Positions 20,452 to 28,039 of a DNA stretch of 64,000 nt are shown in pieces. This stretch comes from JBJXGE01 sp046154185 (lineage in GTDB: Bacteria; Planctomycetota; UBA8108; UBA1146; JAJFFE01). Both the position numbers and the translations under genes were made by a program. The stretch covers positions 62,001 through 126,000 of the forward strand of contig JBJXGE010000012.1 in NCBI GenBank assembly GCA_046154185.1. Direction: 5' to 3'. The notes under the pieces were generated by a model. It made no database searches, was not told where the DNA came from, and saw only the letters and a program-made list of their open reading frames with translations. The first letter of the stretch is position 1; the number at the start of each line of letters is the position of its first letter.

Positions 20452-21249
20452 GTGCGCATTTGGTGCCTGGCGGATCCCCATTTGTCGTTCGGCACCGCCA
20501 ATAAGGAAATGAGTAAGTTCGGCGAGAACTGGCGCGATCACGCCGCCCAGATTCAAAGCGCGTGGCGTGAGGTCGTCGAAGAGCGAGATCTGGTGCTCGT
20601 GCCGGGAGATATTTCCTGGGCGCTTCGACTCTCGGACGCGCTGGTCGATCTCGAGTTTTTGGCGGCGCTTCCCGGCCGCAAGATCTTGTGTCGCGGCAAT
20701 CACGATTATTGGTGGAGTAGCCTCACCAAGGTGCGCGCCGCGCTGCCGACGAGTCTCTTCGCCATCAACGGGGACGCGATCGGCATCGACGGGGTGGCGC
20801 TCGCCGGTACGCGATTGTGGGATGTGCCTGGGCTCGACTTTTCCGCCGCTATCGAGTGGCGTAAGGACGGCGACGAGTTGAGCGCCAATGTGCCGCGCGA
20901 CGTCGAGCAGATTGCGGAAGATCTGCGCATCTATCAGCGCGAACTCGAGCGGCTGAAGCGATCGCTCGTCGCGCTCGACGAGTTGCGACGAGTTCGCCAA
21001 CTCACTGATCGTCCGAGCGACGGAGTGAAACTCAGCATCGTGCTCTGCCACTATCCGCCCGTCAGCGCGGACCTAGCCGAAAACGAACTGAGCGCCCTCT
21101 TTGAGGCACATAAAGTCGATCACGTCGTGTTTGGACATCTGCACGCGCTGAAACCCGGTCGACTCTTCGGCACCAAAAACGGCGTCGGATATCACTTGTG
21201 CTCGTGCGATTACCTGCGATTTCAACCGCGACTCATCGCGGAAATCTGA
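20452..21249 (+). CDS. Calcineurin-like metallophosphoesterase
   Basis: A 265-residue cytoplasmic phosphoesterase of the YkuE-like group. Metal-binding motifs are in order: LADPHLS (D-x-H), GDISWAL (GD), RGNHDYWW (GNHD), LCHYPP and FGHLHALKPG (GHxH). No signal peptide or membrane segment is visible. A basic helical segment (about residues 155-185) is inserted between the GNHD and final His motifs. GTG start. Likely cotranscribed with the FolC-like gene. The substrate cannot be inferred from sequence. Confidence 0.9.
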   Translation: MRIWCLADPHLSFGTANKEMSKFGENWRDHAAQIQSAWREVVEERDLVLVPGDISWALRLSDALVDLEFLAALPGRKILCRGNHDYWWSSLTKVRAALPTSLFAINGDAIGIDGVALAGTRLWDVPGLDFSAAIEWRKDGDELSANVPRDVEQIAEDLRIYQRELERLKRSLVALDELRRVRQLTDRPSDGVKLSIVLCHYPPVSADLAENELSALFEAHKVDHVVFGHLHALKPGRLFGTKNGVGYHLCSCDYLRFQPRLIAEI

Positions 21250-21347
21250 TGCCGCGACAGCCACTCTTAGCGGGCGAGTCCGTTAGCGTGAAGCGGTCAT
21301 AGCGGAGCTACGACTGCGAGGCGTGATGAGGAGTAACAAACCCCTAG

Positions 21348-21391
21348 AAAAAACAGCCTGAAAACAAGCGCGCAGCGCTCGTTCTCAGGCT
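21348..21391 (-). terminator. Rho-independent terminator of clpC
   Basis: On the minus strand, 17-base arms beginning AGCCTGAGAACGAGCGC pair with a partner differing at two positions, both tolerated as G-U pairs in RNA. A run of six T follows after one G. It lies just past the clpC stop codon. Confidence 0.9.
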
Positions 21392-21401
21392 AGTTCCGGA
21401 G

Positions 21402-23900
21402 TTAGCGGACTGCCGGCTCTTTTGACTCTTTGGTCTCTTTCGGTCGTTCCGCGCGCGGCTGAGGAATAAACCGCAGTTTGCCGTCCGCGACTTCGACAAC
21501 GATCTTCGCCGTGTCCTTGAAAACGCCGCGCAAGAGATCCTCTGCCAACGCATCTTCGATCTTATGCTCGATCGCGCGGCGCAAGGGTCGCGCACCGAAA
21601 GCCGGATTGTAGCCCTCGTTCAGCAGGTAATCTCTCGCGCTGTCGGTCAGCACGAGTTCGAGATTCTTCTCGGCGAGTCGCGCTTTCACACGCGTCATTT
21701 CGACGTCGATGATCCGCGTCAAATCGGCGCGCGAGAGCGCATTGAAGATGATTGTGTCATCGAGCCGGTTCAGGAATTCCGGACGAAAGTGGCGTTCCAC
21801 TTCGATCATGAGCTCCTTTTTCATCTCCTCGAAATCGCGCTCGCCTTCGGTGCTGCGGAAACCGAGCGACGACTGGTTCTTGATTACCGACGCGCCGATG
21901 TTCGAAGTCATGATGAGAATCACGTTGCGGAAATCAACAACACGCCCAAAGGAATCGGTGAGGTGTCCCTCCTCCATGACTTGCAGCAGCATGTTGTAGA
22001 CATCGGCATGCGCCTTCTCGATCTCGTCGAGCAACACGACCGCGTACGGCCGACGCCGGATTTTCTCCGTCAGTTGACCGCCCTCTTCGAATCCGACATA
22101 ACCCGGCGGCGCGCCCACCAAGCGCGACACATTGTGCTTCTCCATGTACTCGGACATGTCGATCTGAATCAGCGCTTCCTCTTCACCAAACATGAATTTG
22201 GCGAGCGCCTTGGCAAGTAGCGTTTTGCCGACTCCGGTCGGTCCGAGAAAAATGAACGAGCCGACCGGTCGCCGCGGATCTTTGAGACCCGAACGCGAAC
22301 GGCGCACCGCCTTGGCGATGCTTTTGATCGCAATGTCCTGCGAGATCACCGTTCTGTGGAGTTCGTCCTCCATTTTCAACAAGCGATCGGCTTCGGCACT
22401 CTCGATGCGCGTGAGCGGTATGCCCGTCATTTTCGAAACGGTTTCCCGCACGACCTCTTCATCGACGAGCCCCCCGCACTCTTGCGAGGTCTCGCGCCAG
22501 TCCTTCACTAGGCCGTCTTTCTTGCGTTTCAACTGATCGGCTTGATCACGCAAATTCGCCGCTCGCTCGAAGTCTTGCTCAGCGACGGCGGCTTCCTTTT
22601 CCTTATTGAGCTGCTCGATCTTTTCTTCCAAATCTTTGAGGCTCGGCGGCCGGGTCGAATTGCGCAGTCGCACGCGTGAGCCAGCCTCGTCGATGACATC
22701 GATCGCTTTGTCGGGCAGGAATCGGCCGCTGATGTAGCGAATGGCCAAGTCGACCGCGCCGACCAATGCCTCGTCGGTGATGCGCACTCGGTGGTGCGCT
22801 TCGTATTTGTCGCGCAAACCGCGCAGGATCGAAACGGTCTCGTTCCGCGACGGCGGATTGACGATGATGCTCTGGAATCTGCGTTCGAGCGCACCGTCTT
22901 TCTCGATGTGCTTGCGGAATTCGTCGAGCGTCGTCGCGCCGATACACTGCACTTCGCCGCGACTCAACGCCGGCTTGAGCACGTTCGAAGCGTCGATCGC
23001 GCCTTCCGCGCCGCCTGCGCCCACCAGCGTGTGCAGTTCGTCGATGAACAGAATCACGTTTTTGACGCGGCGCACTTCGGTCATGACCGCCTTGATGCGC
23101 TCTTCGAATTGTCCGCGGTACTTGGTGCCGGCCACCATCATGGCGAGATCCAGCACGACGATGCGCCGATTGCGCAGCAACTCGGGCACGTTGCCGGCGA
23201 CGATCTCCTGCGCCAGTCCTTCGACGATCGCGCTTTTACCGACGCCGGGCTCGCCGAGCAGCACCGGATTGTTCTTATTGCGTCGCGACAAGACTTGCAT
23301 GACGCGCTCGATCTCGCCTTCGCGACCGATCACGGGGTCTAGCTTGCCCTCGCGCGCCATTTCGGTCAGATCGCGACCAAAGGAGTCCAGCGCGGGAGTT
23401 TTGGAACGAGTCTTATTCGTGCTCACGGCCGGCACGCTCGATTCTTCGTTATTCGCGTTGACGTCGGCGCCGAGCAACTCGAGCACCTCAGCTTTGACGT
23501 CTTCGAGCTTGACGCCCAAATCCATCAGCACTTGCGCCGCGACGCCATCGTTCTCGCGAATCAAGCCGAGCAACAAGTGCTCGGTGCCGATGTAATTGTG
23601 ACCGAGCTCGTTGGCCTCTTCTTGCGAAAGCTCGAGTACTTTTTTCGCGCGCGGCGTGAACGGGAGCTGCCCCATCGTGACCATCGATGGTCCCGATTGC
23701 ACATGCTGTTCGATGTCAGCGCGGATCTTGTTGCTATCTACGCCCAGATTCTTCAGGACGTTGGCGGCCACGCCACTTCCCTCTTGGATCAGCCCCAAGA
23801 GAATGTGCTCGGTGCCGATGAAATCGTGGTTGAATCGTTGCGCCTCTTTGCGAGCAAGCGCCATGACCTTGCGGGCTCGGTCCGTGAATCTGTCGAACAT
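21402..23900 (-). CDS. clpC: ATP-dependent Clp protease ATPase subunit ClpC
   Basis: AAA+ unfoldase of about 832 residues that feeds substrates to ClpP. Two N-terminal Clp repeats (about residues 1-145, each with IGTEHxLLGLI) form the substrate/adaptor domain. The first ATPase has Walker A GEPGVGKSAIVEGLA and Walker B VILFIDELH. A middle region carries a UVR motif (about 420-455), marking ClpC rather than ClpA or ClpB. The second ATPase has GPTGVGKTLLAKALA. The ATG at 23900 has AGGGAGAG just upstream; a TTG lies six bases earlier. mcsB and mcsA lie upstream in the same direction. The C-terminus is lysine- and glutamate-rich. ClpP is not in this window. Confidence 0.97.
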   Translation of the reverse strand: MFDRFTDRARKVMALARKEAQRFNHDFIGTEHILLGLIQEGSGVAANVLKNLGVDSNKIRADIEQHVQSGPSMVTMGQLPFTPRAKKVLELSQEEANELGHNYIGTEHLLLGLIRENDGVAAQVLMDLGVKLEDVKAEVLELLGADVNANNEESSVPAVSTNKTRSKTPALDSFGRDLTEMAREGKLDPVIGREGEIERVMQVLSRRNKNNPVLLGEPGVGKSAIVEGLAQEIVAGNVPELLRNRRIVVLDLAMMVAGTKYRGQFEERIKAVMTEVRRVKNVILFIDELHTLVGAGGAEGAIDASNVLKPALSRGEVQCIGATTLDEFRKHIEKDGALERRFQSIIVNPPSRNETVSILRGLRDKYEAHHRVRITDEALVGAVDLAIRYISGRFLPDKAIDVIDEAGSRVRLRNSTRPPSLKDLEEKIEQLNKEKEAAVAEQDFERAANLRDQADQLKRKKDGLVKDWRETSQECGGLVDEEVVRETVSKMTGIPLTRIESAEADRLLKMEDELHRTVISQDIAIKSIAKAVRRSRSGLKDPRRPVGSFIFLGPTGVGKTLLAKALAKFMFGEEEALIQIDMSEYMEKHNVSRLVGAPPGYVGFEEGGQLTEKIRRRPYAVVLLDEIEKAHADVYNMLLQVMEEGHLTDSFGRVVDFRNVILIMTSNIGASVIKNQSSLGFRSTEGERDFEEMKKELMIEVERHFRPEFLNRLDDTIIFNALSRADLTRIIDVEMTRVKARLAEKNLELVLTDSARDYLLNEGYNPAFGARPLRRAIEHKIEDALAEDLLRGVFKDTAKIVVEVADGKLRFIPQPRAERPKETKESKEPAVR

Positions 23901-24192
23901 CTGCAACTCTCCCTAGTCCTCAGATCAAGCACTGGATCTGTGACCTGCCGCGATCACTTCACCCCAACAAGATCGCCTTCAGCTCGTATCCTTGCACACG
24001 CGATCACGTTTCTCGAGATCGCGCTTGCCGAAGCCCTCCGGCCAGGCTCGTCTTGAGCACCGGTCCGACTGCGGCACCGGTCCGAATGGCGCTCCACTCT
24101 CCGCGCGTTCCATCAACGCGTTCCCAGCGAAAATGGATCCAGTCCCCTCGGCGCCTCGTTACGTTAGCGGCCGCATTTTTTCAGGCAAGATG
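23901..24192. other. Gap between mcsB and clpC
   Basis: About 290 bases that may hold a separate clpC promoter. A 12-base direct repeat GCACCGGTCCGA occurs at 24057 and 24074. I found no CIRCE element and no CtsR-type tandem GGTCAAA heptads, the usual heat-shock operators for clpC. Nothing else recognisable. Confidence 0.4.
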
Positions 24193-25248
24193 TTAGTCGC
24201 TGAACTCAAGGTAAGAGCGAATGAACTTCGCCCGTGCCACATCTCGGTCCTCGGCGTCGAGCTCAGCGCCCTCCATTTTCTGCAAATGGCCGGGTTGGGT
24301 GAGCACGAACAGCTCGTTGACGGTCTTAAGGCTGATGCTATCCAGAATCTTTAAGTTGATACCGAGCCGCGCCAACGACAGCGCGTCCATGGTCTCCTTC
24401 GAAGTGATGGTGCGCGCGTGCGACAGGGTTCCGAACGCTCGCCAGATCTTGTCCTCGAGGAACGCCTTCTTGTGCGCCACCAACTCGTGCCGCACCTTGC
24501 GTTCGTATTCGAGAATCTGCGGGATGATGCTTTGTAAATTCTGACGGATCTCGGCCTCCGTCTTGCCGAGCGTCACTTGATTCGAGATCTGGTAAAAGTC
24601 GCCGTGCGCCTGGGTGCCTTCACCGTAGAGGCCGCGCACCGCCAGATTGATCTTTGTAACCGCCTGATAGACCTTCTCGATTTGCCGCGTCAGCACGAGT
24701 GCCGGCAGGTGCAACATGACGGACGCCCGCAAGCCGGTACCGACGTTGGTGGGACAAACCGTCAGGTAGCCGAAACTCGAATCAAACGCGTACGACAAGC
24801 GCTTCTCGAGCAGGCTGTCGACGCGCGCCATGACGCGCCATGTATCTTCCAACTGAAAACCTGAGCGTAACACTTGTAGGCGCAGGTGGTCTTCCTCATT
24901 GATCATGATGGCGAGGTCTTCGTTGAGATTGTACGCGACCCCGCGCTCGCCCTTGGCGAAGGCGTGCTCACGGCTGATCAGGTGGCGCTCCATGAGCACG
25001 CATCGATCAACGCTGTTGAGCCCTTTGAGTTCGAGATATTTCAGTCCGAGCTCGGCCTCCACTTCGCTGAGCGCCTCCCGAACATCGTTCTCGATCGCCG
25101 CGCGCTTCTTCGAATTGGCGCGCGACAAGAACATGTGACCTTCGAGATTTCGCGCCAGTCGAATGCGACTCGAGATGACCAGGTCCCCGTCGGGTCCCGT
25201 CCCCGCCATCCACTCGCCGGCTTTGTTGACGAAATCACTTAGTTGCAA
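24193..25248 (-). CDS. mcsB: Protein-arginine kinase McsB
   Basis: Phosphagen-kinase-fold enzyme that phosphorylates arginine on damaged proteins, marking them for ClpC-ClpP. Conserved elements: nucleotide-binding SSRIRLARNLEGHMF (about residue 26), VCPTNVGTGLRASVMLHLPA with the active-site Cys, and YQISNQVTLGKTE. Near the C-terminus RDVARA matches the RDxxRA phosphoarginine-sensing motif of Gram-positive McsB, which suggests allosteric activation by phosphoarginine is kept. The TTG start overlaps the mcsA end by ten bases. Length (351) is normal. Confidence 0.95.
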   Translation of the reverse strand: MQLSDFVNKAGEWMAGTGPDGDLVISSRIRLARNLEGHMFLSRANSKKRAAIENDVREALSEVEAELGLKYLELKGLNSVDRCVLMERHLISREHAFAKGERGVAYNLNEDLAIMINEEDHLRLQVLRSGFQLEDTWRVMARVDSLLEKRLSYAFDSSFGYLTVCPTNVGTGLRASVMLHLPALVLTRQIEKVYQAVTKINLAVRGLYGEGTQAHGDFYQISNQVTLGKTEAEIRQNLQSIIPQILEYERKVRHELVAHKKAFLEDKIWRAFGTLSHARTITSKETMDALSLARLGINLKILDSISLKTVNELFVLTQPGHLQKMEGAELDAEDRDVARAKFIRSYLEFSD

Positions 25249-25748
25249 TGTTCTTCTCGTTCCAAGTCGTGAATGCGATCGCGCAGCTCCGCCGCCAGCT
25301 CGTACTCTTCGCTCGACACCGCCTTCTTGAGTTCGTCACGCAAGCCGTCGAGTTCCTGTCGCCGACCCATCTCGCGCGTCACGCGCGTCGGCACCCGGCC
25401 GCGATGTTGCGTCGAGACGCTCTGAATCTTTTCGAGCAACTGACTGAGTTCACGACGAAACACTTGATAGTCGTGCGGACAGCCGAGCTTGCCACCCGAG
25501 CGGAACTCACTAAACGTGATCCCGCACATCTGACAACTGAGCTCTTCACTCACGCCGGTGGCAGGGGCCGGATTTTCGACCAAGTGTCCGAAGAATTCCG
25601 GAATCGACAGGTTCTTGACGTGCGAGTGAATCGCGACACCCTTTTGTTGGGCGCAGTTTTCGCAAAGATGGATGTCTTTTTTCGTGTTGTTGACGATCTC
25701 GATCAAGTGAACCGTGGCGATCGACTCTCGGCAAACCTCGCAGATCAT
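25239..25748 (-). CDS. mcsA: McsA, zinc-binding activator of McsB
   Basis: A 169-residue adaptor with two zinc-binding regions and a UVR motif. N-terminal CEVC and CENC form one Cys4 group; CQMCG and a later Cys in KLGCPHDY form the second. The C-terminus (about residues 132-165) is a UVR motif, LRDELKKAVSSEEYELAAEL. McsA binds and activates McsB and may contact ClpC. The mcsA-mcsB-clpC order is that of the Gram-positive ctsR operon, but no ctsR-like gene precedes it here. Confidence 0.93.
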   Translation of the reverse strand: MICEVCRESIATVHLIEIVNNTKKDIHLCENCAQQKGVAIHSHVKNLSIPEFFGHLVENPAPATGVSEELSCQMCGITFSEFRSGGKLGCPHDYQVFRRELSQLLEKIQSVSTQHRGRVPTRVTREMGRRQELDGLRDELKKAVSSEEYELAAELRDRIHDLEREEHCN

Positions 25749-25778
25749 GATCTTGTACCGGCGCTTCCGTCCATGTGC

Positions 25779-25994
25779 TCAAGGTCTTACGTTGCCACCC
25801 TGCGCACAGAGTCCACAGGCTCCCGCCGCGGGCGCGTTCGACGCATCAATCTTCGACTCGGTTGCCGCTCGACTGGAGGGCATTTCGCGGTCCATGGTTG
25901 CGGCGACATTCGAACGCGCAACCGCGTCGAATGCGCGCCATCTAACCAGCTCAGGGTCAGTCGCCATATCCCAAAAGTGATCGCGCGCGAACAT
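25779..25994 (-). CDS. Possible small hypothetical protein upstream of mcsA
   Basis: A 71-residue reading frame on the same strand as mcsA, ending 30 bases before it. The composition is more protein-like than the surrounding random frames, starting MFARDHFWDMATDPELVRW and ending with CGLCAQGG, but there is no good ribosome site and no recognisable domain. An internal ATG at residue 10 is an alternative start. It may simply be leader sequence of mcsA. Confidence 0.25.
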   Translation of the reverse strand: MFARDHFWDMATDPELVRWRAFDAVARSNVAATMDREMPSSRAATESKIDASNAPAAGACGLCAQGGNVRP

Positions 25995-26260
25995 CGTGCG
26001 GCGCGCGGGCCTCGATCAGCGGGTCTCGAGTCGCTGGCGCTCGGGGTCGCCGGCACCAGCGCTCGACCTATATCCTTTTGAAACCCAAGAGCTTCCAAGC
26101 GCCAAGCGCGACAACTTCAAGTTGACAGAGGAGCTGCGCCGCCTACAATCTCCCGTCTTCCGCCGCGGTCGGCGGAACTTCAAGTGGACTTGCGTCGAGC
26201 TGTAGAACTGGTGCTCGAAAAAGCGCGGGTTCGTAGCGGACGCAATGGAAGGCATTTCGG
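25995..26260. other. Gene-poor stretch upstream of nusA
   Basis: Part of an 833-base interval between mcsA (minus) and nusA (plus). I see no convincing gene in this part. rimP, which often precedes nusA, is not recognisable here in any frame. Promoters for both flanking operons should be somewhere in the interval. Confidence 0.4.
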
Positions 26261-26466
26261 ATGGTCGGTGACGTCGCGAAGTGCGACCTCACGGTCAAGC
26301 CCTCTTGGTGGAATTGGTTATGATGGCAACGCCGTAACCACACTTCCGAGCATGGGGAGCCGTCGGACACCGCAATCAAAGCGCTGTCCAAAGCTCTCGG
26401 CCTTGCGCGTGCACCGGATATTTCTATCCGCGCGCGTGCTACCAAGGGGCGGAGTCTTGCACACGC
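26261..26466 (+). pseudogene. Possible DUF167/YggU-family remnant broken by frameshifts
   Basis: Three short segments in two frames resemble a DUF167 protein in order. First comes VGDVAKCDLTVKPS. The next, in another frame, is LGGIGYDGNAVTTLP. The third, back in the first frame, is GEPSDTAIKALSKALGLA followed by DISIRARATKGRSLA. These correspond to the family's first strand, the G-x-x-x-x-L-K-V strand, the G-K-A-N helix and the final I-x-x-G-x-x-S-R-x-K strand. The first frame has a TGA at 26321. The last segment is in frame with nusA with no stop between. Similarity is by eye only and could be coincidental. Confidence 0.3.
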
Positions 26467-26581
26467 ATCGCGCGCGTGCCGAGACGACCGCCCTTGTAGT
26501 TTTCGAGCGTCCGCGATGCGCGCAACGGCGGCCCGTTTTGAATGCGCGAGCAGCTTCGATTGGAAGGATAGCGACCGGCCG

Positions 26582-28012
26582 ATGAACCGCGAAATCCTGC
26601 GTTTTGTCGACACGATCCATCGTGACCGTGCGATCGACAAAGAAATCATTTTTAAGGGCATCGAGCTCGCCTTGCTCTCCGCCGCGCAGAAAAAGCTCGG
26701 CGCTCAAGATGGCATCATCGTCGAGATCGACCGCGAGTCCGGCGAGATCACCGCGAAAGTCGACGATCAAGCGCTGAGTCCGACCGAACTCGGTCGCATC
26801 GCGGCATTGACCGGCAAGCAGGTGCTCTATCAAAAAATTCGCGAGGCCGAACGCGACGTCGTTTACCAAGAGTTCTTGCCGAAAGTCGGCCAATTGCTCA
26901 CCGGGACGATTCAGTCGAAGAAGCCGGGCGGTGAACTCATCATCGCGCTCAACAAAGTCGAGGGATTCCTACCGCGCTCGGAACAGTCCCCAGTCGAGAC
27001 TTTCAATGAAGGCGATCGCATCAAGGTCGTGCTGAAGGAAGTCAATCTGCAGCCGAATCGCGTGCAATTGCTCTGCTCCCGCACGCACACGGATCTCGTC
27101 CGCTGCTTGTTCGAAATGGAGATTCCCGAAGTCGCAGATTACGTCGTCGAGATCAAAGGCATCGCGCGCGAACCTGGCTATAGAACAAAAATCGCGGTGA
27201 CCACGTACGACACGAACGTCGATTGCGTGGGCGCATGCGTTGGCGTGAAAGGGACGCGCATACGCAATATCGTCGACGAGCTGTTCGGCGAGAAGATCGA
27301 CATTGTGCGTTGGAATGAGTCCATTGAGATCTTCATGGTGGAGGCGTTACGGCCCGCCGAGATCGCGTCGCTCGACCTCGACTTCGACTCCAAAACGGCG
27401 ACCGTGTACGTCAAGCCGGACCACCAGTCGCTCGCCATCGGTCGGCGCGGTCAAAACGTCCGGCTCGCCTCCAAGCTCACCGGCTGGGAGCTGAAAATCA
27501 CGCCCGTCTCGGACGAAGATCTCGAGCGCATGCGCGCCGAAGGTCTCGAGAATCTCGCTCAGGGGTTGTTCAGCGAGAAACTGGCGGCCGCCGGCGAACT
27601 AGACGCCGCGCGCGAGGCCGCGGTCACGGGATTCAATCCGCTCGACAAGTTGATTGAGGCGGCGACCAGTCAAACTGCTGCTAACGAAAGTGGGCGCGAG
27701 TCGAGTCGCCAAAGCGATCCGATCGCCGCCGCGTTCCAAAAAGCCAAAGAAGAAGAACGCCAAGAACAGCTCCGTGTTTTCGAACAGCGGATTTCCGGCG
27801 GCAGCGAAAAAGACCGGCTCGAAAGCGTGCCGGGAATCAACCCCGATGTTGCCCACAAGCTGCGCGCACTCGGTTTCGAGTCGCCAGCGGCGCTCTTGCG
27901 CATGGGCACCGGGCAACTTGCCGAGATCGACGGCGTCGGCCCGGCCAAAGCTCGAGAAATACTCGAGTACCTGCAGCAGCAGCAGCAACAACAGCAAGCG
28001 GAGCAACAGTAA
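26582..28012 (+). CDS. nusA: Transcription termination/antitermination factor NusA
   Basis: RNA polymerase-binding factor controlling pausing, termination and antitermination. Order: N-terminal polymerase-binding domain (about 1-125), S1 domain (about 135-200, VGQLLTGTIQSKKPGGELII), then KH1 and KH2 (about 225-345, with GACVGVKGTRIRNIVDEL and AIGRRGQNVRLASKLTGWE). A C-terminal helix-hairpin-helix pair (about 420-468: VPGINPDVAHKLRALG and IDGVGPAKAREI) follows, then a glutamine-rich tail encoded by CAG/CAA repeats. The ATG at 26582 matches the family N-terminus (MNREILRFVD) and has GGAAGG upstream. infB follows after 27 bases. Confidence 0.97.
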   Translation: MNREILRFVDTIHRDRAIDKEIIFKGIELALLSAAQKKLGAQDGIIVEIDRESGEITAKVDDQALSPTELGRIAALTGKQVLYQKIREAERDVVYQEFLPKVGQLLTGTIQSKKPGGELIIALNKVEGFLPRSEQSPVETFNEGDRIKVVLKEVNLQPNRVQLLCSRTHTDLVRCLFEMEIPEVADYVVEIKGIAREPGYRTKIAVTTYDTNVDCVGACVGVKGTRIRNIVDELFGEKIDIVRWNESIEIFMVEALRPAEIASLDLDFDSKTATVYVKPDHQSLAIGRRGQNVRLASKLTGWELKITPVSDEDLERMRAEGLENLAQGLFSEKLAAAGELDAAREAAVTGFNPLDKLIEAATSQTAANESGRESSRQSDPIAAAFQKAKEEERQEQLRVFEQRISGGSEKDRLESVPGINPDVAHKLRALGFESPAALLRMGTGQLAEIDGVGPAKAREILEYLQQQQQQQQAEQQ

Positions 28013-28039
28013 TCGTTGCATCGTCCATGAGGAGGTAGC

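Noticed and set aside
21255..21340. Resemblance of the metallophosphoesterase-clpC gap to the palindromic element core
   Set aside because: Short matches (GTCCGTT, GCTACG, CGAGG) in similar order, but too many gaps and no inverted-repeat ends to call it a copy.
23901..24192. Heat-shock operator (CIRCE or CtsR box) before clpC
   Set aside because: Searched by eye on both strands; no TTAGCACTC/GAGTGCTAA pair and no GGTCAAA heptads.
25749..26581. rimP gene expected upstream of nusA
   Set aside because: No frame shows RimP features; only the possible DUF167 remnant was found.
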